Shown here in pieces: positions 1 to 6,174 of a DNA stretch of 6,174 bases; within the stretch, counting starts at the first letter, position 1, and each line of letters starts with the position of its first letter. This DNA is from Pseudomonadota bacterium (GTDB taxonomy: Bacteria > Pseudomonadota > Alphaproteobacteria > Rhodospirillales > Casp-alpha2), in NCBI GenBank assembly GCA_027620395.1, contig JAQBZY010000095.1:1-6174 (forward strand), read 5' to 3'. Both the position numbers and the translations under genes were made by a program. The notes beneath the pieces are model-generated. The model searched no databases. It had not been told where the DNA came from and was given only the letters and a program-made list of their open reading frames with translations.

Positions 1-701
1 GGCTGGTGCTGGCGAGTTGTAATCTGGCGGCCCGCCTTGCTTTGGCGGCGGTTCTGGTGTCGCTCAACTGGATTGTCTTCATGACCGCCGTCAGCAACGG
101 CTTTATCCTCGAATGCAGCCTCGGCTATTTCATCAATCCGCTGGTCAATGTCGTCTTAGGGGTGTTGTTCCTGGGCGAACGGCTGACGCCCCTGCAATGG
201 GCGGCGGTCGCCTTGGCCATGGCGGGAATCGTCAATCTATCGGTAGGGCTCGGCGTCCTGCCTTGGATATCGCTGACGTTGGCGCTTCTGTTCGGGTTCT
301 ACGGTCTGGTCAGGAAGACGGCACCGATCGGCGCCGCCGGCGGACTGTTGGCCGAGACGCTGTTTCTGTTGCCATTCGCGTTGGCCTATCTCGGATACCT
401 GCAATGGACCGGCGAGGCCGCCTTCCTGGCGCATGATTGGGGCACCGACTGGCTCCTGATCATGGCCGGGTTGGTGACGGCGGTGCCGTTGATCCTGTTT
501 ACCGCCGCCGCTCGCCGGCTCCGCTATGCCACCGTCGGGTTCTATCAATATATAGCGCCGACCGGTCAGTTTGCACTTGCGGTTCTGGTCTATGGCGAGA
601 CATTGACGCCAGCGCACGTCGTCACCTTCGGCTTGATCTGGGCGGCGTTGGCGATCTATTCCGTGGATATGTTTCGCCGCAGGGGGGCGGCCCGGTCATG
701 A
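1..701 (+). CDS. rarD: RarD-type EamA-family permease, 5' end missing
   Basis: This is an inner-membrane transporter of the drug/metabolite superfamily, EamA family, RarD branch. E. coli RarD is annotated from a chloramphenicol-sensitivity link, but its natural substrate is not firmly established. The reading frame is open from base 3, so the gene enters from the left. Compared from memory with E. coli RarD (about 296 residues), roughly 70 N-terminal residues are absent. A GTG at 6-8 is internal and not a credible start. Counting from that GTG, RarD hallmarks are SLGYFINPLVN (38-48), VLFLGER (53-59), FYGLVRK (98-104) and FTAAARRLRYATVGFYQYI (165-183). Several hydrophobic helices alternate with short loops, and the chain ends in a basic tail (FRRRGAARS), probably cytoplasmic. 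The stop codon overlaps the start of the downstream permease (ATGA), implying a shared transcript. Family assignment is strong; the substrate is unknown. Confidence 0.9.
   Translation, partial: LVLASCNLAARLALAAVLVSLNWIVFMTAVSNGFILECSLGYFINPLVNVVLGVLFLGERLTPLQWAAVALAMAGIVNLSVGLGVLPWISLTLALLFGFYGLVRKTAPIGAAGGLLAETLFLLPFALAYLGYLQWTGEAAFLAHDWGTDWLLIMAGLVTAVPLILFTAAARRLRYATVGFYQYIAPTGQFALAVLVYGETLTPAHVVTFGLIWAALAIYSVDMFRRRGAARS
681..687 (+). promoter_or_regulatory. Ribosome binding site of the AEC permease gene
   Basis: A purine run AGGGGGG lies inside the last codons of the rarD-like gene, 10 bases before the ATG at 698. It supports 698 as the start, rather than the in-frame upstream extension back to 437, which is only the out-of-frame shadow of the rarD-like gene. 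Confidence 0.6.
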
Positions 702-1588
702 TTTTGCAGTTATTGCAGATAATTCTCGAAGTCGTCGCCCCGGTCGCCATCTGCGCCGCCATCGGTTTTGTTTGGGTCCGCCAAGACCGGCCCTATGACA
801 CCGCCATGGTGACGACGCTGGTGACAAACATCGGCGTGCCGTGCCTGGTTTTTTCGGCCCTGGTAAAGGCCAACATGGACCCGGCGAGCTTTGCCGAAAT
901 GGGCGCCGCGACATTGGTGACGAACATTCTGTTTTTCGCGCTAGGTTGGGCAGTCTTGAAGGCGCTTGGGATGTCGATCCGGACCTTCCTCAATCCGGTG
1001 GTGTTCGGAAATACCGGCAACATGGGCTTGCCGCTCAGCCTGTTGGCCTTCGGCGAGGCCGGATTGGCCTTTGGGATCACCTATTTCGTGGTCAACGTAA
1101 TTCTGCTGGTCACGGTCGGGATCGCCGTTGCTTCCGGCAGTTACCGGCCGTTGGACGCCTTCAAACAGCCGTTCATCTATGCCGTCGGTTTGGCGGTCTT
1201 TTTCATGTTGAGCGGATTTCCGGTGCCAAAGATCGCGCTATCGACGACGGCACTGCTCGGCAACTTCGCGATCCCCTTGATGCTGATCACCTTGGGGGTG
1301 TCGCTGGCGAAATTGCAGATCGTCGGCCTTGGCCGGGCATGTCTGATCTCGTTTCTGCGGATCGGTCTGGGGATCGCCGTCGGCTTCGCCGTCGCGCATC
1401 TGTTCGGCATGCAGGGCGCGGCCAGGGGCGTGCTGATCCTCGAGTGCGCCATGCCGGTCGCTGTCATGACGTTCTTGCTGGCCGAACGCTACGGCGCCGA
1501 CGGTAAGGAAGTCGCCGGCGCGGTGGTCATCTCGACGGCGTTCTCGTTTTTGTCGATGCCGGCGCTGCTGTGGTTTCTCCGGCTCTGA
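698..1588 (+). CDS. AEC (auxin efflux carrier) family permease
   Basis: This encodes a 296-residue integral membrane protein of the AEC family, whose bacterial members are secondary transporters, some of them for malate, malonate or other organic acids. Sequence signs are an N-terminal hydrophobic helix (about 3-27), the conserved NIGVPCLVFSAL segment (44-55), a glycine- and asparagine-rich NPVVFGNTGNMGLPLSL (99-115), and a C-terminal CAMPVAVMTFLLAERYG (250-266) followed by a last helix. The length and roughly ten hydrophobic stretches match a complete family member. The start at 698 was chosen because it overlaps the upstream stop (ATGA), has a purine-rich ribosome site 10 bases ahead, and gives the expected hydrophobic N-terminus. 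The residues between 437 and 698 in this frame are polar and do not look like the family. The gene is probably coupled to the rarD-like gene. Substrate cannot be inferred; a role in organic-acid or amino-acid-derived solute export is only a guess. Confidence 0.9.
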   Translation: MILQLLQIILEVVAPVAICAAIGFVWVRQDRPYDTAMVTTLVTNIGVPCLVFSALVKANMDPASFAEMGAATLVTNILFFALGWAVLKALGMSIRTFLNPVVFGNTGNMGLPLSLLAFGEAGLAFGITYFVVNVILLVTVGIAVASGSYRPLDAFKQPFIYAVGLAVFFMLSGFPVPKIALSTTALLGNFAIPLMLITLGVSLAKLQIVGLGRACLISFLRIGLGIAVGFAVAHLFGMQGAARGVLILECAMPVAVMTFLLAERYGADGKEVAGAVVISTAFSFLSMPALLWFLRL

Positions 1589-1605
1589 GCCTGAGCCGGA
1601 TTATT
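1578..1605 (+). terminator. Hairpin at convergent gene ends, probable terminator
   Basis: A perfect 8-bp inverted repeat, TCCGGCTC (1578-1585) and GAGCCGGA (1593-1600), encloses a 7-base loop. The T-rich tract TTATT follows on the plus strand. The AEC stop codon (1586-1588) lies in the loop, and the oxidoreductase stop (complement of 1601-1603) lies just outside the stem. The T-tract is weak and the minus-strand side has no U-run, so it would act mainly on the plus-strand operon, if at all. It is the only plausible terminator in the 12-base gap. Confidence 0.5.
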
Positions 1606-4600
1606 CGGCCGCCGAAGGCTGCCTGGCCGGATCCCTGTAGCTGGCCATCAAATCACCTTCGCAGGCCTTGGCGGCGGCTATGTTGGCGGCCTTGACGTGG
1701 CCGAAGCCGCGCATCCTCTCAGGCAGGCCGGCCAACTGACGGGCGGCGGCGTGGTTGGCGGTATTCAGACCGGCGCATATTTCAAAAAGCTGGGTTTCGT
1801 ATTCGGCGATCAGGCGCCGCTCCATCCGCCGTTCCTCGGACTTGCCGAACGGATCGAAGGCGGTGCCGCGGAGGAACTTGAAGGGCGCCAGCAGCCGAAA
1901 TGCGGTCATCATCCAAGGGCCGTAGGCGCGCTTTTGCGCGTGGCCGGTCCGTGGATCGGTTTCGGCGGTGATCGGTGGCGCCAGATGGAACGTCAGCCGG
2001 GCGCCGGGACCGAACTGTTCGGAAAGCCGGCGCAGGAAGCGGCCGTCGGTGAACAACCTGGCCACTTCGTATTCATCCTTGTAAGCCATCAACTTGAATA
2101 GGCCCCTGGCCACGGCCTCGGTGAGGGAGCGTTGGCCAGGCGTCGCCTTCGCTTCCGCCGTGGCGGCGCGCTCGATCCAGCTTTTGTAGCGCGCCGCATA
2201 GGCGGCATTCTGATAGGCTGCGAGATCGTCGGCCCGCCTGACAATGAAGGCATCGAGATCGAACGCCGCTTCTCGTGCTGTCCGACCGGCGGCCTTTTCG
2301 ACGGCGGCCAGATCATGCGCGGCGCGGCGGCCCCAGGTGAAGGCGGAGATGTTGAAATCGATGGCGACGCCGTTCAAGCGGATAGCTTCCACGATGGCGT
2401 CGGCCGAAACCGGCAACAGTCCCCGCTGGTAGGCGTAGCCGACCATGAACATGTTGGCGGCGATGGTGTCGCCCAAAAGGGACCGGGCCAGATCGGTCGC
2501 CTCGATGAAATCGGCGCCGTTGCCGCCGACGGCATCGCCAAGCGCGGCCCGGATGTCGGCGCTCGGGAACTTGAGATCGGGCGCGCGAGTGAAATCGGCG
2601 GTCATGGTTTCGTGCGCGTTGACGACGGCCCGGGACGTGCCGGCGCGGAGCTTGCCGATGGTCTCGGGGTCGCCCGACGAAATCATATCGCAACCAATCA
2701 GAAGATCGGTGCCGCCGGCGGATATGCGGACGGCGTGAATGTCGGCGGGGTTGGCGGCGAAGCGGAGGTGGCTGTAGACCATGCCGTTTTTCTGCGCTAG
2801 GCCGGCGACATCGAGGATTGAAATGCCTAGCCCTTGCAAATGCGCGGCCATGCCCAAGACGGCGCCGATGGTGACGACACCGGTGCCGCCGATGCCGGTG
2901 ACGACGACATTGTAGGGCCGCTCAAGCTTGGCAGGCGCCGGATCGGGCAGGGTTTGGAAAGGCACATGACCGACGCCACGGCCTTGTTTGGGCTCGGCGC
3001 CCTCGACGGTGACGAAACTCGGACAGAAACCCTTGAGGCAGGAAAAATCCTTGTTGCAGGCCGACTGGTCGATGGCCCGTTTGCGGCCGAGCTCGGTTTC
3101 CTTCGGCACCACGGCAACGCAATTCGACGCGACGCCGCAGTCGCCGCACCCTTCGCACACGTCCTCGTTGATGAAGACGCGCCGCGCCGGATCCGGATAG
3201 CGGCCGCGCTTGCGGCGGCGGCGTTTTTCGGCGGCGCAAGTCTGGTCGTAGATCAGGACCGAAACGCCGGGCACGGTCCTGATATCGCGCTGCACGGCGT
3301 CCAAATCGTCGCGATGATGCACCGTCGTCTCCGGCGCGAAGCCGGCGCCCGGGCCGTATTTTTCCGGCTCGTCGGTGACGACGACGATCCGCTCCACGCC
3401 CTCGGCGCGGACCTGATTGGAGATACGGACCGGGTCGAGCTGGCCATCATGCGCCTGTCCACCGGTCATGGCGACGGCGTCATTGTATAGAATTTTGTAG
3501 GTGATGTTGGCACCGGACGCGACAGCGGCCCGGATCGCCAGGATGCCGGAATGGAAGTAGGTGCCGTCGCCGATGTTGGCGAAGATGTGCGGCGTCGTGG
3601 TGAACGGCGCCTGGCCGATCCAATTGGCGCCTTCACCGCCCATGTGGGTGAAGGTTTCGGTGCGCCGGTCCATCCAGATCGCCATGTAATGACAGCCGAT
3701 GCCGGCGGCGGCGCGCGAGCCGTCGGGTACCTGCGTCGAGGTATTGTGCGGACACCCGGAACAGAAATAGGGAATCCGCTTCGCCGCCGAGGCTGCCGGT
3801 TGCGCCAGCACCGCTTCCTTGCGGTCAAGGAACTCCAAACGCTCGGCGATCTTGGGACTGCTGTGAAAGCGGGCGATGCGGGCAGCGATGACGCGCGCGA
3901 TCCGGGCCGGCGTCAACTCGCCAGCGGACGGCAGAATCCAATTCCGGTTTTCGTCGAACTTGCCGATGACCCGCGGCCGCACGTCCTCGCGCCAATTATA
4001 AAGCTGTTCCTTGAGCTGATTCTCGATGACGGCGCGCTTCTCCTCGACGACCAGGATTTCTTCGAGGCCTTCGGCGAAGTGCCGGACCGAATCGCGTTCC
4101 AATGGCCACGGCATGGTGATCTTGAAGAGCCTGAGCCCGATCTCCGCCGCCTGACGCTCGCCGATGCCGAGATCGTCCAAGGCCTGGAGGACATCCATGT
4201 AGGATTTTCCGGTCGCCGCGATGCCGAACCGGGGCGTTGGGCTATCCAATGTGATGGTGTTGAAATCGTTGGCCCGGGCGAAGGCGAGGGCGGCATAAAT
4301 CTTGTGCCGGTGCAGACGCATTTCCTGTTCGAGCGGCGGATCGGGCCAGCGGATATGCAAGCCCTCCGGCGGCATCTCAAAATCGGTCGGTAGCCGGAAA
4401 TCGTAAAGCGATGGATCGATGTCGACCGAGGCCGATGTGTCGACATTGTCGGTGATGCATTTCATGCCGACCCAAAGCCCGGCGTAGCGCGACATGGCCA
4501 ATCCCAAGAGGCCTAAGCGGAGAATTTCCTGAACGTTGGCCGGATGAAGAAACGGAATCTGAACGTCGATCAGGGCGTGTTCGCTTTGGCTCGGGACCGT

Positions 4601-5059
4601 CGACGACTTGCAGGCCGGATCGTCGCCAGCCAAAACCAGAACCCCGCCATTGGGCGCCGTGCCGGCCAGATTGGCATGGCGGAAGACATCCCCGGAACGA
4701 TCGACGCCGGGCCCCTTGCCGTACCAGATGCCGAACACGCCGTCGTATTTGGCGCCCGGATGCAGCCCGATTTGCTGCGAGCCCCAAAGCGCCGTTGCCG
4801 CCAGGTCTTCATTGACGGCCGGATGGAATTTCACGTCGGCCTCGCCGAGCAAGCGGCGGGCGGCGCCGAATTCCTTGTCGATACCGCCCAACGGCGAACC
4901 ACGGTAGCCGGTGACGTAGCCGGCGGTGTTGAGCCCGGCGGCTAGATCGCGCCGCTTCTGCATCAGAACGAGGCGGACCAGCGCCTGGGTGCCGGTCAGA
5001 AAGACGCGGCCTTGCTCGACGCTATATTTATCTTCAAGCGTGGTTCTGATCAGGCTCAT
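1601..5059 (-). CDS. Fused indolepyruvate:ferredoxin oxidoreductase
   Basis: This encodes a single chain of 1152 residues joining the parts of the two-subunit IorA/IorB enzyme, which oxidatively decarboxylates aryl-pyruvates (indolepyruvate, phenylpyruvate) to aryl-acetyl-CoA with thiamine diphosphate and reduces ferredoxin. From the N-terminus: a thiamine pyrimidine-type domain with GYRGSPLGGID (51-61) and NEDLAATALWGSQQ (83-96); CSGCPHN (433-439) and GIGCHYMA (453-460); the thiamine/metal-binding GDGTYFHSG (497-505) with YNDAVAMTGGQ (525-535); a basic linker RRRRKRGR (613-620); an iron-sulfur segment with Cys 635, 638, 641, 647, 668, 674 and 679; an IorB-like gamma domain with GIGGTGVVTIG (722-732); and a C-terminal extension (about 945-1140) resembling the DUF6537 region. 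The ATG at 5059 gives the family-like start MSLIRTTLEDKYS. An in-frame TTG at 5113 would add 18 atypical residues. It is transcribed alone, divergently from the epimerase. Catabolism of aromatic amino acids is inferred; exact 2-oxoacid preference cannot be read from sequence. Confidence 0.93.
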   Translation of the reverse strand: MSLIRTTLEDKYSVEQGRVFLTGTQALVRLVLMQKRRDLAAGLNTAGYVTGYRGSPLGGIDKEFGAARRLLGEADVKFHPAVNEDLAATALWGSQQIGLHPGAKYDGVFGIWYGKGPGVDRSGDVFRHANLAGTAPNGGVLVLAGDDPACKSSTVPSQSEHALIDVQIPFLHPANVQEILRLGLLGLAMSRYAGLWVGMKCITDNVDTSASVDIDPSLYDFRLPTDFEMPPEGLHIRWPDPPLEQEMRLHRHKIYAALAFARANDFNTITLDSPTPRFGIAATGKSYMDVLQALDDLGIGERQAAEIGLRLFKITMPWPLERDSVRHFAEGLEEILVVEEKRAVIENQLKEQLYNWREDVRPRVIGKFDENRNWILPSAGELTPARIARVIAARIARFHSSPKIAERLEFLDRKEAVLAQPAASAAKRIPYFCSGCPHNTSTQVPDGSRAAAGIGCHYMAIWMDRRTETFTHMGGEGANWIGQAPFTTTPHIFANIGDGTYFHSGILAIRAAVASGANITYKILYNDAVAMTGGQAHDGQLDPVRISNQVRAEGVERIVVVTDEPEKYGPGAGFAPETTVHHRDDLDAVQRDIRTVPGVSVLIYDQTCAAEKRRRRKRGRYPDPARRVFINEDVCEGCGDCGVASNCVAVVPKETELGRKRAIDQSACNKDFSCLKGFCPSFVTVEGAEPKQGRGVGHVPFQTLPDPAPAKLERPYNVVVTGIGGTGVVTIGAVLGMAAHLQGLGISILDVAGLAQKNGMVYSHLRFAANPADIHAVRISAGGTDLLIGCDMISSGDPETIGKLRAGTSRAVVNAHETMTADFTRAPDLKFPSADIRAALGDAVGGNGADFIEATDLARSLLGDTIAANMFMVGYAYQRGLLPVSADAIVEAIRLNGVAIDFNISAFTWGRRAAHDLAAVEKAAGRTAREAAFDLDAFIVRRADDLAAYQNAAYAARYKSWIERAATAEAKATPGQRSLTEAVARGLFKLMAYKDEYEVARLFTDGRFLRRLSEQFGPGARLTFHLAPPITAETDPRTGHAQKRAYGPWMMTAFRLLAPFKFLRGTAFDPFGKSEERRMERRLIAEYETQLFEICAGLNTANHAAARQLAGLPERMRGFGHVKAANIAAAKACEGDLMASYRDPARQPSAAE

Positions 5060-5072
5060 ATGTATGGCGGCG

Positions 5073-5077
5073 CCTCC
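5073..5077 (-). promoter_or_regulatory. Ribosome binding site of the oxidoreductase gene
   Basis: On the minus strand GGAGG precedes the ATG at 5059 by 13 bases. The spacing is longer than usual, but no better site exists, and it favours this ATG over the TTG at 5113. Confidence 0.5.
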
Positions 5078-5127
5078 GTGACGAAAGGTAGTGCCGAAGC
5101 GGCACGCTAACAATCGTGGGAAAATTA

Positions 5128-5140
5128 AGTAAGCATTACT
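5128..5140. repeat. Dyad AGTAA-GCA-TTACT, possible operator
   Basis: This is a perfect inverted repeat with 5-base arms and a 3-base centre. It overlaps the proposed -10 and part of the spacer of the oxidoreductase promoter, where a repressor would block polymerase. A second, weaker dyad with arms TGAC and GTCA (5140-5155) adjoins it and overlaps the -35. No regulator gene is visible nearby, so the binding protein is unknown. Confidence 0.35.
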
Positions 5141-5156
5141 GACCTATTATTGTCAA
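5128..5156 (-). promoter_or_regulatory. Candidate sigma-70-type promoter for the oxidoreductase
   Basis: On the minus strand a perfect TTGACA (-35, complement of 5151-5156) is followed after 17 bases by CTTACT (complement of 5128-5133), a weak -10 that matches three of six consensus bases. It sits in the AT-rich core of an otherwise GC-rich intergenic region. Transcription would begin near 5120, giving a leader of about 60 bases before the ATG at 5059. The -35 is convincing; the -10 is uncertain. Confidence 0.5.
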
Positions 5157-5219
5157 GGAATTCCGGGATGTTTCGGGGTGATTTTAGTCGCCTACCGGGC
5201 TATACGGGGCTGCGGTCGG

Positions 5220-5231
5220 TATCGGCCGATA
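5220..5231. repeat. 12-base perfect palindrome TATCGGCCGATA
   Basis: This self-complementary 12-mer lies 20 bases before the epimerase ATG and 9 bases before its ribosome site. It could be an operator half of the divergent region or form a small hairpin in the leader. It overlaps GATAAT (5228-5233), which looks like a -10 element but has no recognisable -35 at normal spacing, so I do not call a promoter for the epimerase. Confidence 0.35.
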
Positions 5232-5240
5232 ATGTGTTCT

Positions 5241-5246
5241 GAGGGG
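5241..5246 (+). promoter_or_regulatory. Ribosome binding site of the epimerase gene
   Basis: GAGGGG stands 5 bases before the ATG at 5252. This close purine-rich site, together with the nucleotide-binding motif starting at residue 7, fixes the start. Confidence 0.65.
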
Positions 5247-5251
5247 ATTCC

Positions 5252-6174
5252 ATGACGGTTCTGGTTACCGGTGCCGCCGGTTTCATCGGCTATCATACTG
5301 CCAAGGCCTTGCTTGCGCGAGGCGAGCAGGTGATCGGGCTCGACAGCGTCAACGATTACTATGACGTCAAACTCAAAGAGGCGCGCCTCGCCGAGCTGCT
5401 GAGCGCGAAGAATTTCACCTTCGTCCGCGCCGACATCGCCGATCGAGGTGCCATCGGTGAACTTTTCAAGGCCCATGCCGGGATCGACAGGATCGTGCAT
5501 CTGGCGGCGCAAGCTGGGGTCCGGTATTCTCTCTCGGACCCACACGTCTATACGCATTCCAACGTCGAGGGGCAGTTGGTGATGTTGGAAGCCTGCCGCG
5601 CACTTCCCGGGCTCAAACATTTCGTCTACGCATCGTCGTCGTCGGTCTATGGCGCCAACACCAAGCTGCCATTTTCCGTTACGGATCCGGTTAATGAACC
5701 GGTGTCGCTTTACGCCGCCACCAAGCGGGCCGGCGAATTGATGGCACATTGCTATTCCCGTCTTTACAAGATCAAGACTACCGGGCTCCGGTTCTTCACG
5801 GTCTATGGCCCCTGGGGCCGACCCGACATGGCGGCTTGGATCTTCGCCCGAAAAATTCTCGCCGGTGAGCCAATCGAGGTCTTCAACCGAGGCGACATGC
5901 GCCGCGACTTCACCTTCATCGACGACATCGTCGCCGGTGTGCTGGGATGCTTGGATAATCCGCCGGCCGGCGATGCCGTGCCGGCCGCAATCTACAATCT
6001 CGGCAATCACCGCTCCGAGAAACTGACCGATTTCATCTCGCTCCTCGAATCCGCGCTTGGGCGCAAGGCGGAAATCACCTTGCTCCCGATGCAGAAGGGC
6101 GACGTCAAGGAAACCTACGCCGATATCGACGCCACCCAGCGCGCCTTCGGGTTCGAGCCGAAGACACCGATCTC
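5252..6174 (+). CDS. NAD-dependent epimerase, probably UDP-glucuronate 4-epimerase, 3' end missing
   Basis: This is a cytoplasmic extended short-chain dehydrogenase/reductase that would interconvert UDP-glucuronate and UDP-galacturonate for capsule, O-antigen or exopolysaccharide synthesis. The frame is open to the window end (307 codons plus two bases); family members are around 335 residues, so about 30 are missing. Visible signs are the NAD-binding GAAGFIG (7-13), LDSVNDYYD (30-38) typical of UDP-glucuronate epimerases, HLAAQAGVRYS (83-93), the SSSSVYG segment with the catalytic Ser/Thr region (128-134), the catalytic YxxxK as YAATK (Tyr154, Lys158), RFFTVYGPWGRPDMA (180-194) and RRDFTFIDDIV (217-227), then MQKGDVKETYADI (280-292). 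It is divergent from the oxidoreductase gene and may be the first gene of a polysaccharide cluster continuing to the right. Other UDP-sugar 4-epimerases remain possible, but the NDYYD and GPWGRPDMA segments favour the glucuronate enzyme. Confidence 0.9.
   Translation, partial: MTVLVTGAAGFIGYHTAKALLARGEQVIGLDSVNDYYDVKLKEARLAELLSAKNFTFVRADIADRGAIGELFKAHAGIDRIVHLAAQAGVRYSLSDPHVYTHSNVEGQLVMLEACRALPGLKHFVYASSSSVYGANTKLPFSVTDPVNEPVSLYAATKRAGELMAHCYSRLYKIKTTGLRFFTVYGPWGRPDMAAWIFARKILAGEPIEVFNRGDMRRDFTFIDDIVAGVLGCLDNPPAGDAVPAAIYNLGNHRSEKLTDFISLLESALGRKAEITLLPMQKGDVKETYADIDATQRAFGFEPKTPI

Noticed and set aside
437..697. In-frame N-terminal extension of the AEC permease by 87 residues
   Set aside because: The extension overlaps the recognised rarD-like gene in another frame, is polar and unlike the family. 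The ATG at 698 has a ribosome site and the ATGA overlap.
2132..2800. Plus-strand open frame of 222 codons, glycine- and arginine-rich
   Set aside because: It is antisense to the gamma domain and C-terminal region of the oxidoreductase. Its composition is what the complement of a GC-rich gene gives.
3551..4393. Long plus-strand open frame (280 codons) opposite the oxidoreductase gene
   Set aside because: It lies fully antisense to a strongly recognised gene in GC-rich DNA, where such open frames are common. Its translation shows no recognisable motif and no ribosome site was evident.
5060..5113. N-terminal extension of the oxidoreductase from a TTG at 5113
   Set aside because: The added 18 residues do not resemble the family, and the ATG at 5059 gives the typical MSL...DKYS start with GGAGG upstream.
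5150..5155. TTGTCA on the plus strand as a -35 for the epimerase
   Set aside because: No -10-like hexamer occurs 16-18 bases downstream. The same bases read on the minus strand give the better TTGACA for the oxidoreductase.
5192..6010. Minus-strand open frame of 272 codons opposite the epimerase
   Set aside because: The plus strand carries clear epimerase motifs throughout this stretch. The antisense translation is rich in charged residues with no family signature.

Overview
The window is ordinary bacterial chromosome, GC-rich and almost entirely coding. It holds four protein genes and short, compact intergenic gaps. No RNA gene, CRISPR array, insertion sequence or phage-like segment was seen. 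The GC-rich third codon positions and the single-chain indolepyruvate:ferredoxin oxidoreductase with its C-terminal extension fit a proteobacterium. An alphaproteobacterium such as a Rhodospirillales member is my best guess, but this is inference and not a placement.

Layout. Positions 1-1588 (+ strand) carry two membrane-transport genes: the 3' part of a RarD-type EamA permease, which runs in from beyond the left edge, and a complete AEC-family (auxin efflux carrier) permease. Their stop and start codons overlap as ATGA at 698-701, so they are probably one translationally coupled operon. A 12-base gap then separates two converging genes, and a GC-rich hairpin at 1578-1600 spans this junction. 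Positions 1601-5059 (- strand) are one very large gene for a fused 2-oxoacid (indolepyruvate) ferredoxin oxidoreductase of 1152 residues. Positions 5060-5251 are a 192-base divergent intergenic region with an AT-rich core. The core has a consensus -35 box (TTGACA) facing the oxidoreductase, plus small dyads. From 5252 to the right edge (+ strand) runs an NAD-dependent sugar-nucleotide epimerase, most like UDP-glucuronate 4-epimerase, cut by the window end after 307 codons.

How the genes relate. The oxidoreductase would convert aryl-pyruvates from aromatic amino acid transamination into aryl-acetyl-CoA with reduction of ferredoxin. The epimerase belongs to surface polysaccharide precursor supply. 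The two permeases may move amino-acid-like or organic-acid solutes. Only the permease pair shows evidence of co-expression; the other two genes appear to be separate transcription units.

I found no convincing novel system. The points most worth a second look are the dyads over the oxidoreductase promoter, the 12-base palindrome just before the epimerase, the cysteine arrangement of the fused oxidoreductase, and the hairpin that has the AEC stop codon in its loop.
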